Shown: positions 9,255 to 17,470 of the stretch, one piece after another
How positions within the stretch are numbered: the stretch's first letter is position 1
Layout: every line of letters starts with the position of its first letter
Assembly: GCF_001870735.1 (NCBI RefSeq)
Contig: NZ_MORL01000014.1
Span: 62,001 to 126,000, forward strand
From: Arsenicibacter rosenii
GTDB taxonomy: Bacteria > Bacteroidota > Bacteroidia > Cytophagales > Spirosomataceae
Reading direction: 5' to 3'
DNA: 64,000 bases
Program-made: the position numbers and the translations under genes
Notes under the pieces: model-generated
What the model saw: only the letters and a program-made list of their open reading frames with translations
Databases searched by the model: none
Told to the model about the DNA's origin: nothing

Positions 9255-10895
9255 ATGAACCGTCGTAATTTCATCCAATTGTCCGGGATGGGTATCGGGG
9301 GCATTATGCTGCCGGGTATTCCTGTCTCCGGCCGGCCTGTGGCGCCGGAAGCGCTGCTGGAAACCGGCCTTGATGTCGCTGTAAAAAAGCGGCTGGCGGA
9401 TGCTGCCCTGAATGCTGCCAAGGCAAAAGGCGCAACGTATGCCGATATCCGGATCGGCCGCTACCTGAACCAGTACGTGGTTACCCGCGAAGACAAAGTT
9501 CAGAACATTGTCAATACGGAGTCGTATGGTGTGGGCGTACGGGTGATTGTCAACGGATGCTGGGGCTTTGCCGCTGTGGTGGATGCCAAAAACGAGGCAC
9601 AAACAGCCCGCGCCGCCGAAGAAGCGGTGGCCATCGCAAAGGCGAACGCCAAACTGATGACGCAGCCGGTGCAGCTGGCACCACAAAAAGGCTTTGGTGA
9701 GGTAAGCTGGAAGGCACCGATCACCAAAAATGCCTTTGAGGTACCCATCAAGGAGAAGGTCGATCTGCTGTTGTCGGTCAACGACGCAGCGATGAAAAAC
9801 GGCGCGAATTACGTGAACTCGGTCCTGTTCATGGTGAACGAGCAGAAGTATTTCGCCTCCACCGACGGTTCGTACGTAGATCAGGATATCCACCGGATCT
9901 GGCCGACATTCGGCGTTACGTGTATTGATCCGAAATCGGGCAAATTTGAAACGCGGCAGGCGCTGAGCGCACCGATGGGCATGGGCTATGAATACCTCCA
10001 GGCCAATCCGTCGGACAAGGTTACGGGCGTGACGACGCGTTACAACAAAGGCTACGACATGCTCGAAGACGCCATTGCCGGGGCAAAGCAGGCTAAAGAA
10101 AAACTGACGGCTAAGTCGGTTGAAGCGGGTAAGTACGATCTGGTGCTCGATCCGTCGCACCTCTGGCTGACCATTCACGAATCGGTCGGTCACCCGCTGG
10201 AGCTCGACCGTGTACTGGGTTACGAAGCCAACTTTGCCGGTACCAGCTTTGCGACCCTGGACAAATGGCAGTCGAAGAACTTTAATTACGGCAGTAAGCA
10301 GGTGAACCTGTTTGCCGACAAAACACAGGTTGGCTCACTGGGTGCCGTCGGCTGGGACGATGAAGGCGTGCAAACCAAACAGTGGGATCTGGTCAAAGAC
10401 GGTACGCTGGTCAACTATCAGGCAATCCGCGATCAGGTGCACATCATCGGTGAAAAAGAGTCGCAGGGCTGCTGCTATGCCGACAGCTGGAGCTCGGTGC
10501 AGTTTCAGCGCATGGCCAACGTGTCGCTGGCAGCCGGCAATACACCACTCTCGGTTGAGGAGATGATTAAGGATGTGAAGAAAGGGATTTACATCATCGG
10601 TGACGGCTCGTTCTCGATTGACCAGCAGCGCTATAACTTCCAGTTTGGCGGTCAGTTGTACTACGAGATTAAGGACGGGAAAATTGCCGGAATGCTGAAA
10701 GATGTGGCTTACCAGTCGAACACCCAGGAGTTCTGGAATTCTTGCGCACAGGTCTGCGACCAGCGCGATTACCGTCTGGGGGGATCGTTCTTTGACGGTA
10801 AAGGACAGCCGATGCAGGTAAGTGCGGTATCGCACGGTAGTGCCACGGCCCGTTTCAATGGTGTCAACGTCATTAATACAGCCCGTAAAATCTAA
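9255..10895 (+). CDS. tldD: TldD-family metalloprotease 2, Tat signal
   Basis: A 546-residue TldD with the zinc motif HESVGH at residues 308-313 and a Tat-type N-terminus (MNRRNFIQLSGMGIGGIML). The ATG at 9255 was chosen over an in-frame codon at 9237 because it places the twin arginines at residues 3-4 as in the other copies, and because the upstream sequence is repeat-derived. It is very similar to TldD3 over long blocks (for example TIHESVGHPLELDRVLGYEA followed by NFAGTSFATLDKWQSKNFNY) and less similar to TldD1. Its tldE partner starts 13 bp downstream, so the two are presumably co-transcribed. Confidence 0.9.
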   Translation: MNRRNFIQLSGMGIGGIMLPGIPVSGRPVAPEALLETGLDVAVKKRLADAALNAAKAKGATYADIRIGRYLNQYVVTREDKVQNIVNTESYGVGVRVIVNGCWGFAAVVDAKNEAQTARAAEEAVAIAKANAKLMTQPVQLAPQKGFGEVSWKAPITKNAFEVPIKEKVDLLLSVNDAAMKNGANYVNSVLFMVNEQKYFASTDGSYVDQDIHRIWPTFGVTCIDPKSGKFETRQALSAPMGMGYEYLQANPSDKVTGVTTRYNKGYDMLEDAIAGAKQAKEKLTAKSVEAGKYDLVLDPSHLWLTIHESVGHPLELDRVLGYEANFAGTSFATLDKWQSKNFNYGSKQVNLFADKTQVGSLGAVGWDDEGVQTKQWDLVKDGTLVNYQAIRDQVHIIGEKESQGCCYADSWSSVQFQRMANVSLAAGNTPLSVEEMIKDVKKGIYIIGDGSFSIDQQRYNFQFGGQLYYEIKDGKIAGMLKDVAYQSNTQEFWNSCAQVCDQRDYRLGGSFFDGKGQPMQVSAVSHGSATARFNGVNVINTARKI

Positions 10896-10908
10896 TCCTG
10901 AACCGATC

Positions 10909-12255
10909 ATGTCAACCATACTAACAGAAGCAGAAGCGAAAGCCTTACTGAAAAAGGTGTTAAGCTATTCGAAAGCCGACGAGTGCGAGGCAAACCTGTC
11001 GGGTGATGAGCGTGGAAATATCCGGTATGCCCGGAACGAAGTATCGACCAGCGGCTCACTGATTAATCAGAATTTGCAGGTACAGTCGGCATTTGGCAAA
11101 AAAGTGGGTATTGCAACCATTGACGAATTTGACGATGCCTCACTGGAAAAAGTAGTGCGGCGGTCAGAGGAACTGGCACGGCTGGCACCTGAAAACCCTG
11201 AATACGTGGGCTTACTGGGTCCGCAGACCTATCTGAAAGCAAACGGCTATTTTGAATCAACGGCCAGCATTACACCGGCTAAACGCGCTGAGGCGGTGGG
11301 TAAAAGCCTCGAAATGTGCCGTGGTATCAGCCAGGCAAAACTGACCGCAGCGGGCTTCGAAGAGGACTACAAAGGCTATTCGGCCATGATGAACTCGAAA
11401 GGGCTGTTTGCCTACTACCCAAGCACAAACATTAACTTTTCCCTGACCGTCCGGACCGAAGACGGCAAGGGCTCAGGCTACGTAATCCGTGGCTATAGCG
11501 ACTTCGCTAAGTTTGATCCGGCGGCCTCGACCCGCATTGCGATTCAGAAGTGCATTGGCTCAGTAGGCGCTAAGGCGCTCGAACCGGGGAAATACACCGT
11601 TATTCTGGAACCGACGGCGGTAGCGGTGTTGCTGGAACGCGTTTTCTTCGACATGGATGCCCGTTCGGCCGATGAAGGACGGTCATTTATGAGTAAGCCG
11701 GGCGGTAAAACCAAGCTGGGCGAGAAGATTGTGGATGAGCGCGTTACGATCTACTCCGATCCGACGCACCCTGAACTGCCGGCCTCTCCGTGGTCGGGTG
11801 ATGGGCAACCGCAAGGCAAGGTCAACTGGATCGAAAAAGGCGTGGTAAAAAATCTGTCGTATTCACGGTACTGGGCGCAAAAGCAAGGCAAAAAGCCCTT
11901 GCCCGGCCCGAACAACGTGATCATGAACGGCGGCACCATGTCGCTTGAAGACATGATCAAAAGCACCCAGCGCGGTATTCTGGTAACCAAGTTGTGGTAT
12001 ATCCGTGATGTGGATCCGCAAACCCTGCTCCTTACCGGCCTGACCCGCGACGGAACGTTCTACATCGAAAACGGCAAGATCAAGCATCCGATCAAAAACT
12101 TCCGGTTCAACGAAAGCCCGATCATTATGTTGAATAACCTGGATGCCCTGGGCAAACCGGAGCGGGTCGTCAGCACCGAATCAAACCAGAATTATCTGTT
12201 GCCGCCAATGAAAATCCGGGAATTCACCTTCTCGTCATTGTCCGACGCCGTTTAA
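10909..12255 (+). CDS. pmbA: TldE/PmbA-family protein 2
   Basis: A 448-residue TldE-type partner without HExxxH. It starts at ATG 10909 (MSTILTEAEAKALLKKVLSY), 13 bp after tldD2. It is the outlier of the three TldEs: the others share MAIL(S/T)(R/K)EEAKKIIDKVL, and this copy has DERGNIRYARNEVSTSG where they have RTGNIRYARNTVSTSG. No signal peptide is present. A GGGCGACC...GGTCGCCC hairpin follows 23 bp after the stop codon. Confidence 0.9.
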   Translation: MSTILTEAEAKALLKKVLSYSKADECEANLSGDERGNIRYARNEVSTSGSLINQNLQVQSAFGKKVGIATIDEFDDASLEKVVRRSEELARLAPENPEYVGLLGPQTYLKANGYFESTASITPAKRAEAVGKSLEMCRGISQAKLTAAGFEEDYKGYSAMMNSKGLFAYYPSTNINFSLTVRTEDGKGSGYVIRGYSDFAKFDPAASTRIAIQKCIGSVGAKALEPGKYTVILEPTAVAVLLERVFFDMDARSADEGRSFMSKPGGKTKLGEKIVDERVTIYSDPTHPELPASPWSGDGQPQGKVNWIEKGVVKNLSYSRYWAQKQGKKPLPGPNNVIMNGGTMSLEDMIKSTQRGILVTKLWYIRDVDPQTLLLTGLTRDGTFYIENGKIKHPIKNFRFNESPIIMLNNLDALGKPERVVSTESNQNYLLPPMKIREFTFSSLSDAV

Positions 12256-12277
12256 TTATCCGGCATGGCACATGTAT

Positions 12278-12299
12278 GGGCGACCCCACGTGGTCGCCC
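12278..12299. repeat. 22-bp palindrome copy after tldDE pair 2
   Basis: GGGCGACC, CCACGT, GGTCGCCC: same family as 9072 and 15647, here in the inverse orientation. It is 23 bp after the tldE2 stop codon. It could act as a terminator stem, but only a short T-containing stretch follows. Confidence 0.8.
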
Positions 12300-12337
12300 T
12301 GTTATTTGGCCACGTGGTTAATACCTCAGATTAGTAC

Positions 12338-12427
12338 TTAGCAAACAAAGAGTTTGTTTTTGCTAATAAGGCAGAATAATAGGTTGACAATGATTTGTTT
12401 ATTAGTTTATTATTCTGAAAATTAGCA
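12338..12427 (+). promoter_or_regulatory. competing hairpins upstream of tldD3
   Basis: TTAGCAAACAAA (12338-12349) can pair with TTTGTTTTTGCTAA (12353-12366, two-base bulge). TGCTAAT (12361-12367) plus CAGAATAATA (12372-12381) can instead pair with TATTATTCTG (12408-12417) plus ATTAGCA (12421-12427). Both use 12361-12366, so they exclude one another. The rest of 12256-12568 shows no gene. An RNA switch or an AT-rich inverted-repeat element are both possible. Confidence 0.45.
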
Positions 12428-12568
12428 TATCCCCCATATCCAGGAAGCCCGCAAACGATCTGATCTTATTTATGAACACCCCTTTATCAGACGCCTGAGC
12501 AGGTGCCAGCAGAGGCTTTTTGTGCCGTTTTAATCAGTTAGCGTTTAACCTAAACATACGCATATACA

Positions 12569-14224
12569 GTGAATCGTCGTGATTTTCTTCAGTTAACAGG
12601 TATGGGGATGGGGGGGCTTATGCTGCCCCATCTGTCCGCTGCGGGGATTCCCCTGCAAGGGCGGTCAGTACCTCCCGAAGCGTTTTTGTCGTCCGGAATG
12701 GACGTAGCGTTGAAAAAGCGGCTGGCAGATGCTGCCCTTAACACGGCTAAGGCAAAAGGGGCGAGTTATGCCGATGTCCGGATCGGGCGCTACCTCAACC
12801 AGTTTGTGATTACCCGTGAAAACAAAGTCCAGAATATCGTCAATACCGAGTCGTATGGCGTGGGTATCCGTGTGATTGTCAACGGGTGCTGGGGTTTTGC
12901 GGCCATTGGTGATACACAGAGCGAAGCCGACATTGCTAAAGCGGCCGATAAAGCCGTCGCGATTGCGAAGGCGAATGCGCGGCTTGTAAAAGAACCCGTT
13001 CAGCTGGCACCGCAAAAGGGCTTTGGTGAGGTAAGCTGGAAAGCACCGATTACGAAAAACGCCTTCGAAGTACCCATCAAGGAGAAGGTTGATCTGCTGC
13101 TGTCGGTCAACGACGCGGCGATGAAAAACGGGGCAAACTTCGTCAATTCGGTCCTTTTTATGGTAAACGAGCAGAAGTACTTCGCTTCCACCGACGGCTC
13201 ATATATCGACCAGGATGTGCACCGGATCTGGCCGAACTTTACCGTCACCGCCGTTGATCCGGCGTCCGGTAAATTCCAGACCCGCAACTCGTTAAGCGCG
13301 CCGGTAGGCATGAGCTACGAATACCTGCAAACCAACCCGTCGGACAAGGTAGACGGCGTGACGACGCGCTACAAAATGGGCTACGACATGCTCGAAGACG
13401 TTGTAGCGGCGGCAAAGCAGGCAAAACAGAAAATTACCGCCAAATCGGTTGAAGCTGGTAAGTACGATCTGGTGCTCGATCCGTCGCACCTCTGGCTGAC
13501 CATCCACGAGTCGGTCGGTCACCCGCTGGAGCTTGACCGCGTGCTGGGTTATGAAGCCAACTTTGCCGGTACGAGCTTTGCAACCCTGGACAAGTGGCAG
13601 TCAAAAAACTTTAATTACGGTAGCAATAAAGTAAACTTCATCGCTGATAAAACGCAGGTCGGTTCATTGGGTGCTGTCGGCTGGGACGATGAAGGGGTGA
13701 AAACCAAACAGTGGGATCTGGTCAAAGACGGTACGCTGGTCAACTATCAGGCGATCCGCGATCAGGTGCACATCATCGGCGAAAAAGAGTCGCAGGGCTG
13801 CTGCTACGCCGATAGCTGGGATTCGGTACAGTTTCAGCGCATGGCCAACGTGTCACTACTGGCGGGCAAAACACCGCTGTCGGTGCAGGAGATGATCAAA
13901 GATGTGAAGAAAGGGATTTACATCATCGGTGATGGTTCGTTCTCGATTGACCAGCAGCGTTATAACTTCCAGTTTGGCGGTCAGCTGTTCTATGAAATTA
14001 AAGATGGTCAGATTGCCGGTATGCTGAAAGATGTGGCCTACCAGTCGAACACCCAGGAGTTCTGGAATTCTTGTGTGCAGGTCTGCGATCAGAATGATTA
14101 CCGGATGGGCGGCTCGTTCTTTGACGGCAAAGGCCAGCCTTCGCAGTCGAGCGCCGTATCGCACGGCAGCTCCACCGCCCGTTTCAACGGTGTCAACGTA
14201 ATCAATACCGCACGGAAGATTTGA
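12569..14224 (+). CDS. tldD: TldD-family metalloprotease 3, Tat signal, GTG start
   Basis: A 551-residue TldD with HESVGH at residues 313-318. The start is GTG at 12569: it gives MNRRDFLQLTGMGMGGLMLP, a twin-arginine signal aligned with copies 1 and 2, and no ATG is available at that place. It is closest to TldD2. It has a few extra residues after the signal (LSAAGIPLQGRSVPPEAF) relative to the other copies. The partner tldE3 begins 33 bp downstream. The C-terminal segment reads SHGSSTARF. The 313-bp upstream gap with hairpins suggests this pair may have its own control. Confidence 0.9.
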   Translation: MNRRDFLQLTGMGMGGLMLPHLSAAGIPLQGRSVPPEAFLSSGMDVALKKRLADAALNTAKAKGASYADVRIGRYLNQFVITRENKVQNIVNTESYGVGIRVIVNGCWGFAAIGDTQSEADIAKAADKAVAIAKANARLVKEPVQLAPQKGFGEVSWKAPITKNAFEVPIKEKVDLLLSVNDAAMKNGANFVNSVLFMVNEQKYFASTDGSYIDQDVHRIWPNFTVTAVDPASGKFQTRNSLSAPVGMSYEYLQTNPSDKVDGVTTRYKMGYDMLEDVVAAAKQAKQKITAKSVEAGKYDLVLDPSHLWLTIHESVGHPLELDRVLGYEANFAGTSFATLDKWQSKNFNYGSNKVNFIADKTQVGSLGAVGWDDEGVKTKQWDLVKDGTLVNYQAIRDQVHIIGEKESQGCCYADSWDSVQFQRMANVSLLAGKTPLSVQEMIKDVKKGIYIIGDGSFSIDQQRYNFQFGGQLFYEIKDGQIAGMLKDVAYQSNTQEFWNSCVQVCDQNDYRMGGSFFDGKGQPSQSSAVSHGSSTARFNGVNVINTARKI

Positions 14225-14257
14225 CAGAGAACTTCATCATCAAGATAGTAAATAAAC

Positions 14258-15625
14258 ATGGCCATCTTAACCAAAGAAGAAGCAAAAAAGATCATTGATA
14301 AGGTGTTGAGCTATTCGAAAGCCGATGAACTGAGTGTGAATCTCACCGGCGAACGGACAGGCAACATCCGGTATGCCCGCAATACGGTCTCGACCAGCGG
14401 CGAGGCCGAAAATCTGTCGCTCATCGTGACTGCCGTTATGGGGAAACGGACCGGCACCACGACCATTAACGAATTCGATAACGCCTCACTGGAAAAGGCG
14501 GTACGCCGGGCCGAAGAGCTGGCACGGTTAGCACCGGAAAGTCCGGAATATGTGCCGATGCTCGGTCCGCAGAAATACCTCGATACACCGACCTTTGCCG
14601 AAAGTACGGCTAAAATCGACCCGCTTTACCGCGCGCAGGCGGCTTTTGACAGCATCGACCCCTGCGAAAAAAAGAAGCTGACCGCAGCCGGCTATCTGGA
14701 AGATACAACCGGATTTTCGGCCATCGGTAACAGTAAAGGCCTGTTCGGCTATAACCGTTCGACAAGCGTTGATTTCTCCATTACGGCCCGTACAGCCGAC
14801 GGCACCGGCTCAGGATACGTAGCGCGGGACTTTACGGATACCGCGAAGCTGAGTACTAAAGACGCCACAAACATTGCGATCCAGAAAGCCCTGGCTTCGA
14901 CCAATGCCCGCGCGCTGGAACCCGGCAAATACACCGTGATTCTGGAACCGACCGCGGCCGGCAACCTGATTCAGCCCATGCTGTTCAACCTCGACGCCCG
15001 CTCGGCCGACGAAGGTCGCTCGTTTATGAGCAAAAAAGGCGGCGGGACCCGTATCGGTGAAAAGTTCTTTGATGAACGCGTTAATATCATTTCCGATCCG
15101 ACGAATGCCGAAATTCCGAGCTCGCCGTTTGCGGGCGGTGGTGGTCGTTTTGGCGGCGGCGGCCCGGGCGGTGGTGGTGGCGGCCCCGATGGTCGTCCGC
15201 AGGAAAAGACCGTCTGGGTAGAAAACGGTGTGGTTAAAAACCTGAGCTATTCGCGCTATTGGGCGGAGAAAAAAGGCGTAAAAGCCATTCCGCCGCCGTC
15301 AGGAATTATCATCCAGGGCGGTTCGCAGTCGCTTGCCGACCTGATCAAAAGCACAGAAAAAGGTATTCTGGTGACGCGGTTCTGGTACATCCGCGCCGTT
15401 GACCCGCAAACGCAGCTTTATACCGGCCTGACCCGCGACGGAACGTTCTATATCGAAAACGGCCAGATCAAATTCCCGGTTAAGAATTTTCGTTTTAATG
15501 AAAGCCCGGTAATCATGCTGAATAATCTGGAGGCCATGGGCAAACCCATGCGCGTGAGCGGTCACCTGATTCCGCCGATGAAAATCCGGGATTTCACCTT
15601 TACCTCCTTATCCGACGCGGTGTAA
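14258..15625 (+). CDS. pmbA: TldE/PmbA-family protein 3 with glycine-rich insertion
   Basis: A 455-residue TldE partner beginning MAILTKEEAKKIIDKVLSYS, very similar to TldE1 and less so to TldE2. It lacks HExxxH and a signal peptide. At about 15130-15190 it carries a glycine-rich stretch (FAGGGGRFGGGGPGGGGGG) where TldE1 and TldE2 have only a short turn (YTGDGRPQ, WSGDGQPQ). This is probably a flexible loop grown by GGT/GGC codon slippage. Three tandem palindromes follow the stop codon. Confidence 0.9.
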   Translation: MAILTKEEAKKIIDKVLSYSKADELSVNLTGERTGNIRYARNTVSTSGEAENLSLIVTAVMGKRTGTTTINEFDNASLEKAVRRAEELARLAPESPEYVPMLGPQKYLDTPTFAESTAKIDPLYRAQAAFDSIDPCEKKKLTAAGYLEDTTGFSAIGNSKGLFGYNRSTSVDFSITARTADGTGSGYVARDFTDTAKLSTKDATNIAIQKALASTNARALEPGKYTVILEPTAAGNLIQPMLFNLDARSADEGRSFMSKKGGGTRIGEKFFDERVNIISDPTNAEIPSSPFAGGGGRFGGGGPGGGGGGPDGRPQEKTVWVENGVVKNLSYSRYWAEKKGVKAIPPPSGIIIQGGSQSLADLIKSTEKGILVTRFWYIRAVDPQTQLYTGLTRDGTFYIENGQIKFPVKNFRFNESPVIMLNNLEAMGKPMRVSGHLIPPMKIRDFTFTSLSDAV

Positions 15626-15646
15626 CACCGTTTTCGGGTTTATGTT

Positions 15647-15770
15647 GGGCGACCACGTGGGGTCGCCCGTACGGGGGTGATTTTATGTAGGGCGACCACA
15701 TGGGGTCGCCCGTACGCGGGGTGATTTTATGTAGGGCGGCCACGTGGGGTCGCCCGTACGGGGATATTTT
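15647..15770. repeat. three tandem palindrome units (43-44 bp period) abutting the DUF4159 start
   Basis: Copies of the 22-bp palindrome lie at 15647-15668, 15690-15711 (CATG centre) and 15734-15755 (GGGCGGCC arm). Each is followed by CGTACG-type sequence and GTGATTTTATGTA-like sequence. The last unit runs straight into the ATG at 15771, so the leader of the next gene is repeat-derived. Confidence 0.9.
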
Positions 15771-16391
15771 ATGATGAAACCATTTTTTTTTACCCGATTA
15801 CAATACGCTTCCGGCGACTGGGATACTGACCAGCGGATGCCTTCTAATCTGCTTCACTCGCTGGTTGAGTATACGACTGTGCCGGTTGATGAGAAGGAAA
15901 AAGTGGTCAAGCTGGGGAGTAACGATATTTTCAGAAGCCCGTTCTGCTACCTGAGCGGGCATAAACTGGTCGAATTTTCGAGTCAGGAGCGGGATGTGTT
16001 CCGGCGCTATGTGGATAACGGCGGCTTTGTGTTTGTCGATGACTGCAACCATGACATCGACGGGCTGTTTGCCAAATCGTTTGAGCAGGAAATGGGCCGG
16101 ACGTTCGGCCCGAAGGCCTTGCAGAAAATCCCGAACAACCACTCGCTCTACACCTCGTTTTTTAAATTTGAGGAAGGGCCGCCAACGACTTCCTTCGAAC
16201 TCAACGGCTGGGGCGACGACCTGGTACACGATTATCTGAAGGCTGTTATGGTAAACGGCCGCATCGGCGTACTCTACAGCAATAAGGATTACGGCTGCGA
16301 ATGGGATTACGACTTCCGCAACAAGCGTTTTCTGGCCGAGGACAACACGAAGTTTGGCGTCAACATCGTCATGTATGCCCTGACCGCCTGA
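15771..16391 (+). CDS. DUF4159 domain-containing protein
   Basis: A 206-residue DUF4159 protein. Typical features are TRLQYASGDWDTDQRMPSNL at the start, YLSGHKLVEFSSQERDVFRR followed by YVDNGGFVFVDDCNHD, and a GATase-like alpha/beta fold. The ATG at 15771 was chosen (a second ATG follows at 15774); the upstream in-frame codons lie in the repeat. No signal peptide is evident. DUF4159 genes are commonly linked to MoxR, DUF58 and BatA-like genes, as here, and the encoded proteins are thought to belong to the same envelope-associated system. The exact role is unknown. Confidence 0.8.
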   Translation: MMKPFFFTRLQYASGDWDTDQRMPSNLLHSLVEYTTVPVDEKEKVVKLGSNDIFRSPFCYLSGHKLVEFSSQERDVFRRYVDNGGFVFVDDCNHDIDGLFAKSFEQEMGRTFGPKALQKIPNNHSLYTSFFKFEEGPPTTSFELNGWGDDLVHDYLKAVMVNGRIGVLYSNKDYGCEWDYDFRNKRFLAEDNTKFGVNIVMYALTA

Positions 16392-16432
16392 CCCGACACA
16401 TTCGATAAACGGACATTGACAACTATTACAAC

Positions 16433-17413
16433 TTGGAAACACAATCATTAACACACTATAAAGCGTTAGTGGCCAAGCTCCCGGATCTGAAAAAGGAGAT
16501 TGGTAAAATCATTGTCGGACAGCAGGAAGCCATCGACGAAATCCTGATTTCGCTGCTGGCCGGTGGCCATTGTCTGCTGGAGGGCGTTCCGGGACTGGCG
16601 AAAACACTGATGGTCAAAACCATGTCGGAAGCGCTGGACATGAGCTTTAAACGGGTGCAGTTCACGCCTGACCTGATGCCGGGCGATATTGTCGGAACCG
16701 AAATTCTGGAAGAAGACCACGAGACCGGTAAAAAGTTCTTTAAATTTAACCGTGGCCCCATTTTCGCCAACGTCGTGCTGGCCGATGAGATCAACCGGAC
16801 ACCGCCTAAAACGCAGGCGGCCCTGCTGGAGGCCATGCAGGAGTATAAAGTGACCTATGCCGGTAACGATTACCCCCTGCCAAAGCCGTTTCTGATCATT
16901 GCCACGCAAAACCCGATTGAACAGGCCGGTACCTATCCTCTGCCCGAAGCGCAGCTCGACCGCTTTTTGCTGTACATCAAACTCAGCTATCCGTCGGAGC
17001 AGGAAGAACTGAACGTCCTGAAAAGCACCACCGGAACCGGCCGTCCGGAGCTGAACGCTATTCTAAGCGACCAGGACATTATTGAACTCCAGAAGCTAAC
17101 CCGTCAGGTGCACATCAGCGACGAACTGATCAGCTACATCAACAAGCTGGTGCGGTCGACGCGGCCGGACAGTACATCGTCTGAGTATGTCAAACAGTGG
17201 TGCGACTGGGGCGCGGGGCCGCGGGCTGGTCAGGCATTGGTGCTGTGTGCCAAAGGCCGCGCCGTGCTGAACGGACGTTTCTCGGTCATTCCGGACGATA
17301 TCCAGGCACTGGCCTTTCCGATTCTGCGTCACCGGATGGCGCTCAACTTCAGGGCAGAGGCCGAAGGCATTACAACCGATAAGGTGATTGCAGAGCTGTT
17401 GAAGGCAAAATAA
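16433..17413 (+). CDS. MoxR-family AAA+ ATPase
   Basis: A 326-residue MoxR ATPase. Walker A is EGVPGLAKT and Walker B with the following motif is VVLADEINRTPPKTQ; ATQNPIEQAGTYPLPEAQLD supplies the sensor-1 region and the C-terminus is the usual helical lid. TTG at 16433 is taken as the start: it gives METQSLTHYKALVAKLPDLK, matching the N-terminal length of relatives, and no ATG occurs before Walker A. MoxR proteins act as chaperone-like ATPases with von Willebrand A partners, here the DUF58 protein encoded 57 bp downstream. Confidence 0.92.
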   Translation: METQSLTHYKALVAKLPDLKKEIGKIIVGQQEAIDEILISLLAGGHCLLEGVPGLAKTLMVKTMSEALDMSFKRVQFTPDLMPGDIVGTEILEEDHETGKKFFKFNRGPIFANVVLADEINRTPPKTQAALLEAMQEYKVTYAGNDYPLPKPFLIIATQNPIEQAGTYPLPEAQLDRFLLYIKLSYPSEQEELNVLKSTTGTGRPELNAILSDQDIIELQKLTRQVHISDELISYINKLVRSTRPDSTSSEYVKQWCDWGAGPRAGQALVLCAKGRAVLNGRFSVIPDDIQALAFPILRHRMALNFRAEAEGITTDKVIAELLKAK

Positions 17414-17470
17414 TTGCCGGCCCGTGGCCGGTAATCCGGGTCCGGCGGGCAGGCATAGCGGAGAAAATCA

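Noticed and set aside
8667-9258. Several 75-153 codon ORFs on both strands across the 19-bp array, coding for repeats such as FWAIAHVLGDCT or CNRPKHVQSPKT
   Set aside because: The 19-bp period keeps all frames open because the unit lacks stops; no start context, no family, and the frames overlap real tldE1 sequence.
9249-10193. Minus-strand 314-codon ORF inside tldD2
   Set aside because: Antisense shadow; the composition is biased to Arg/His/Gly and similar antisense ORFs occur in the other tldD copies.
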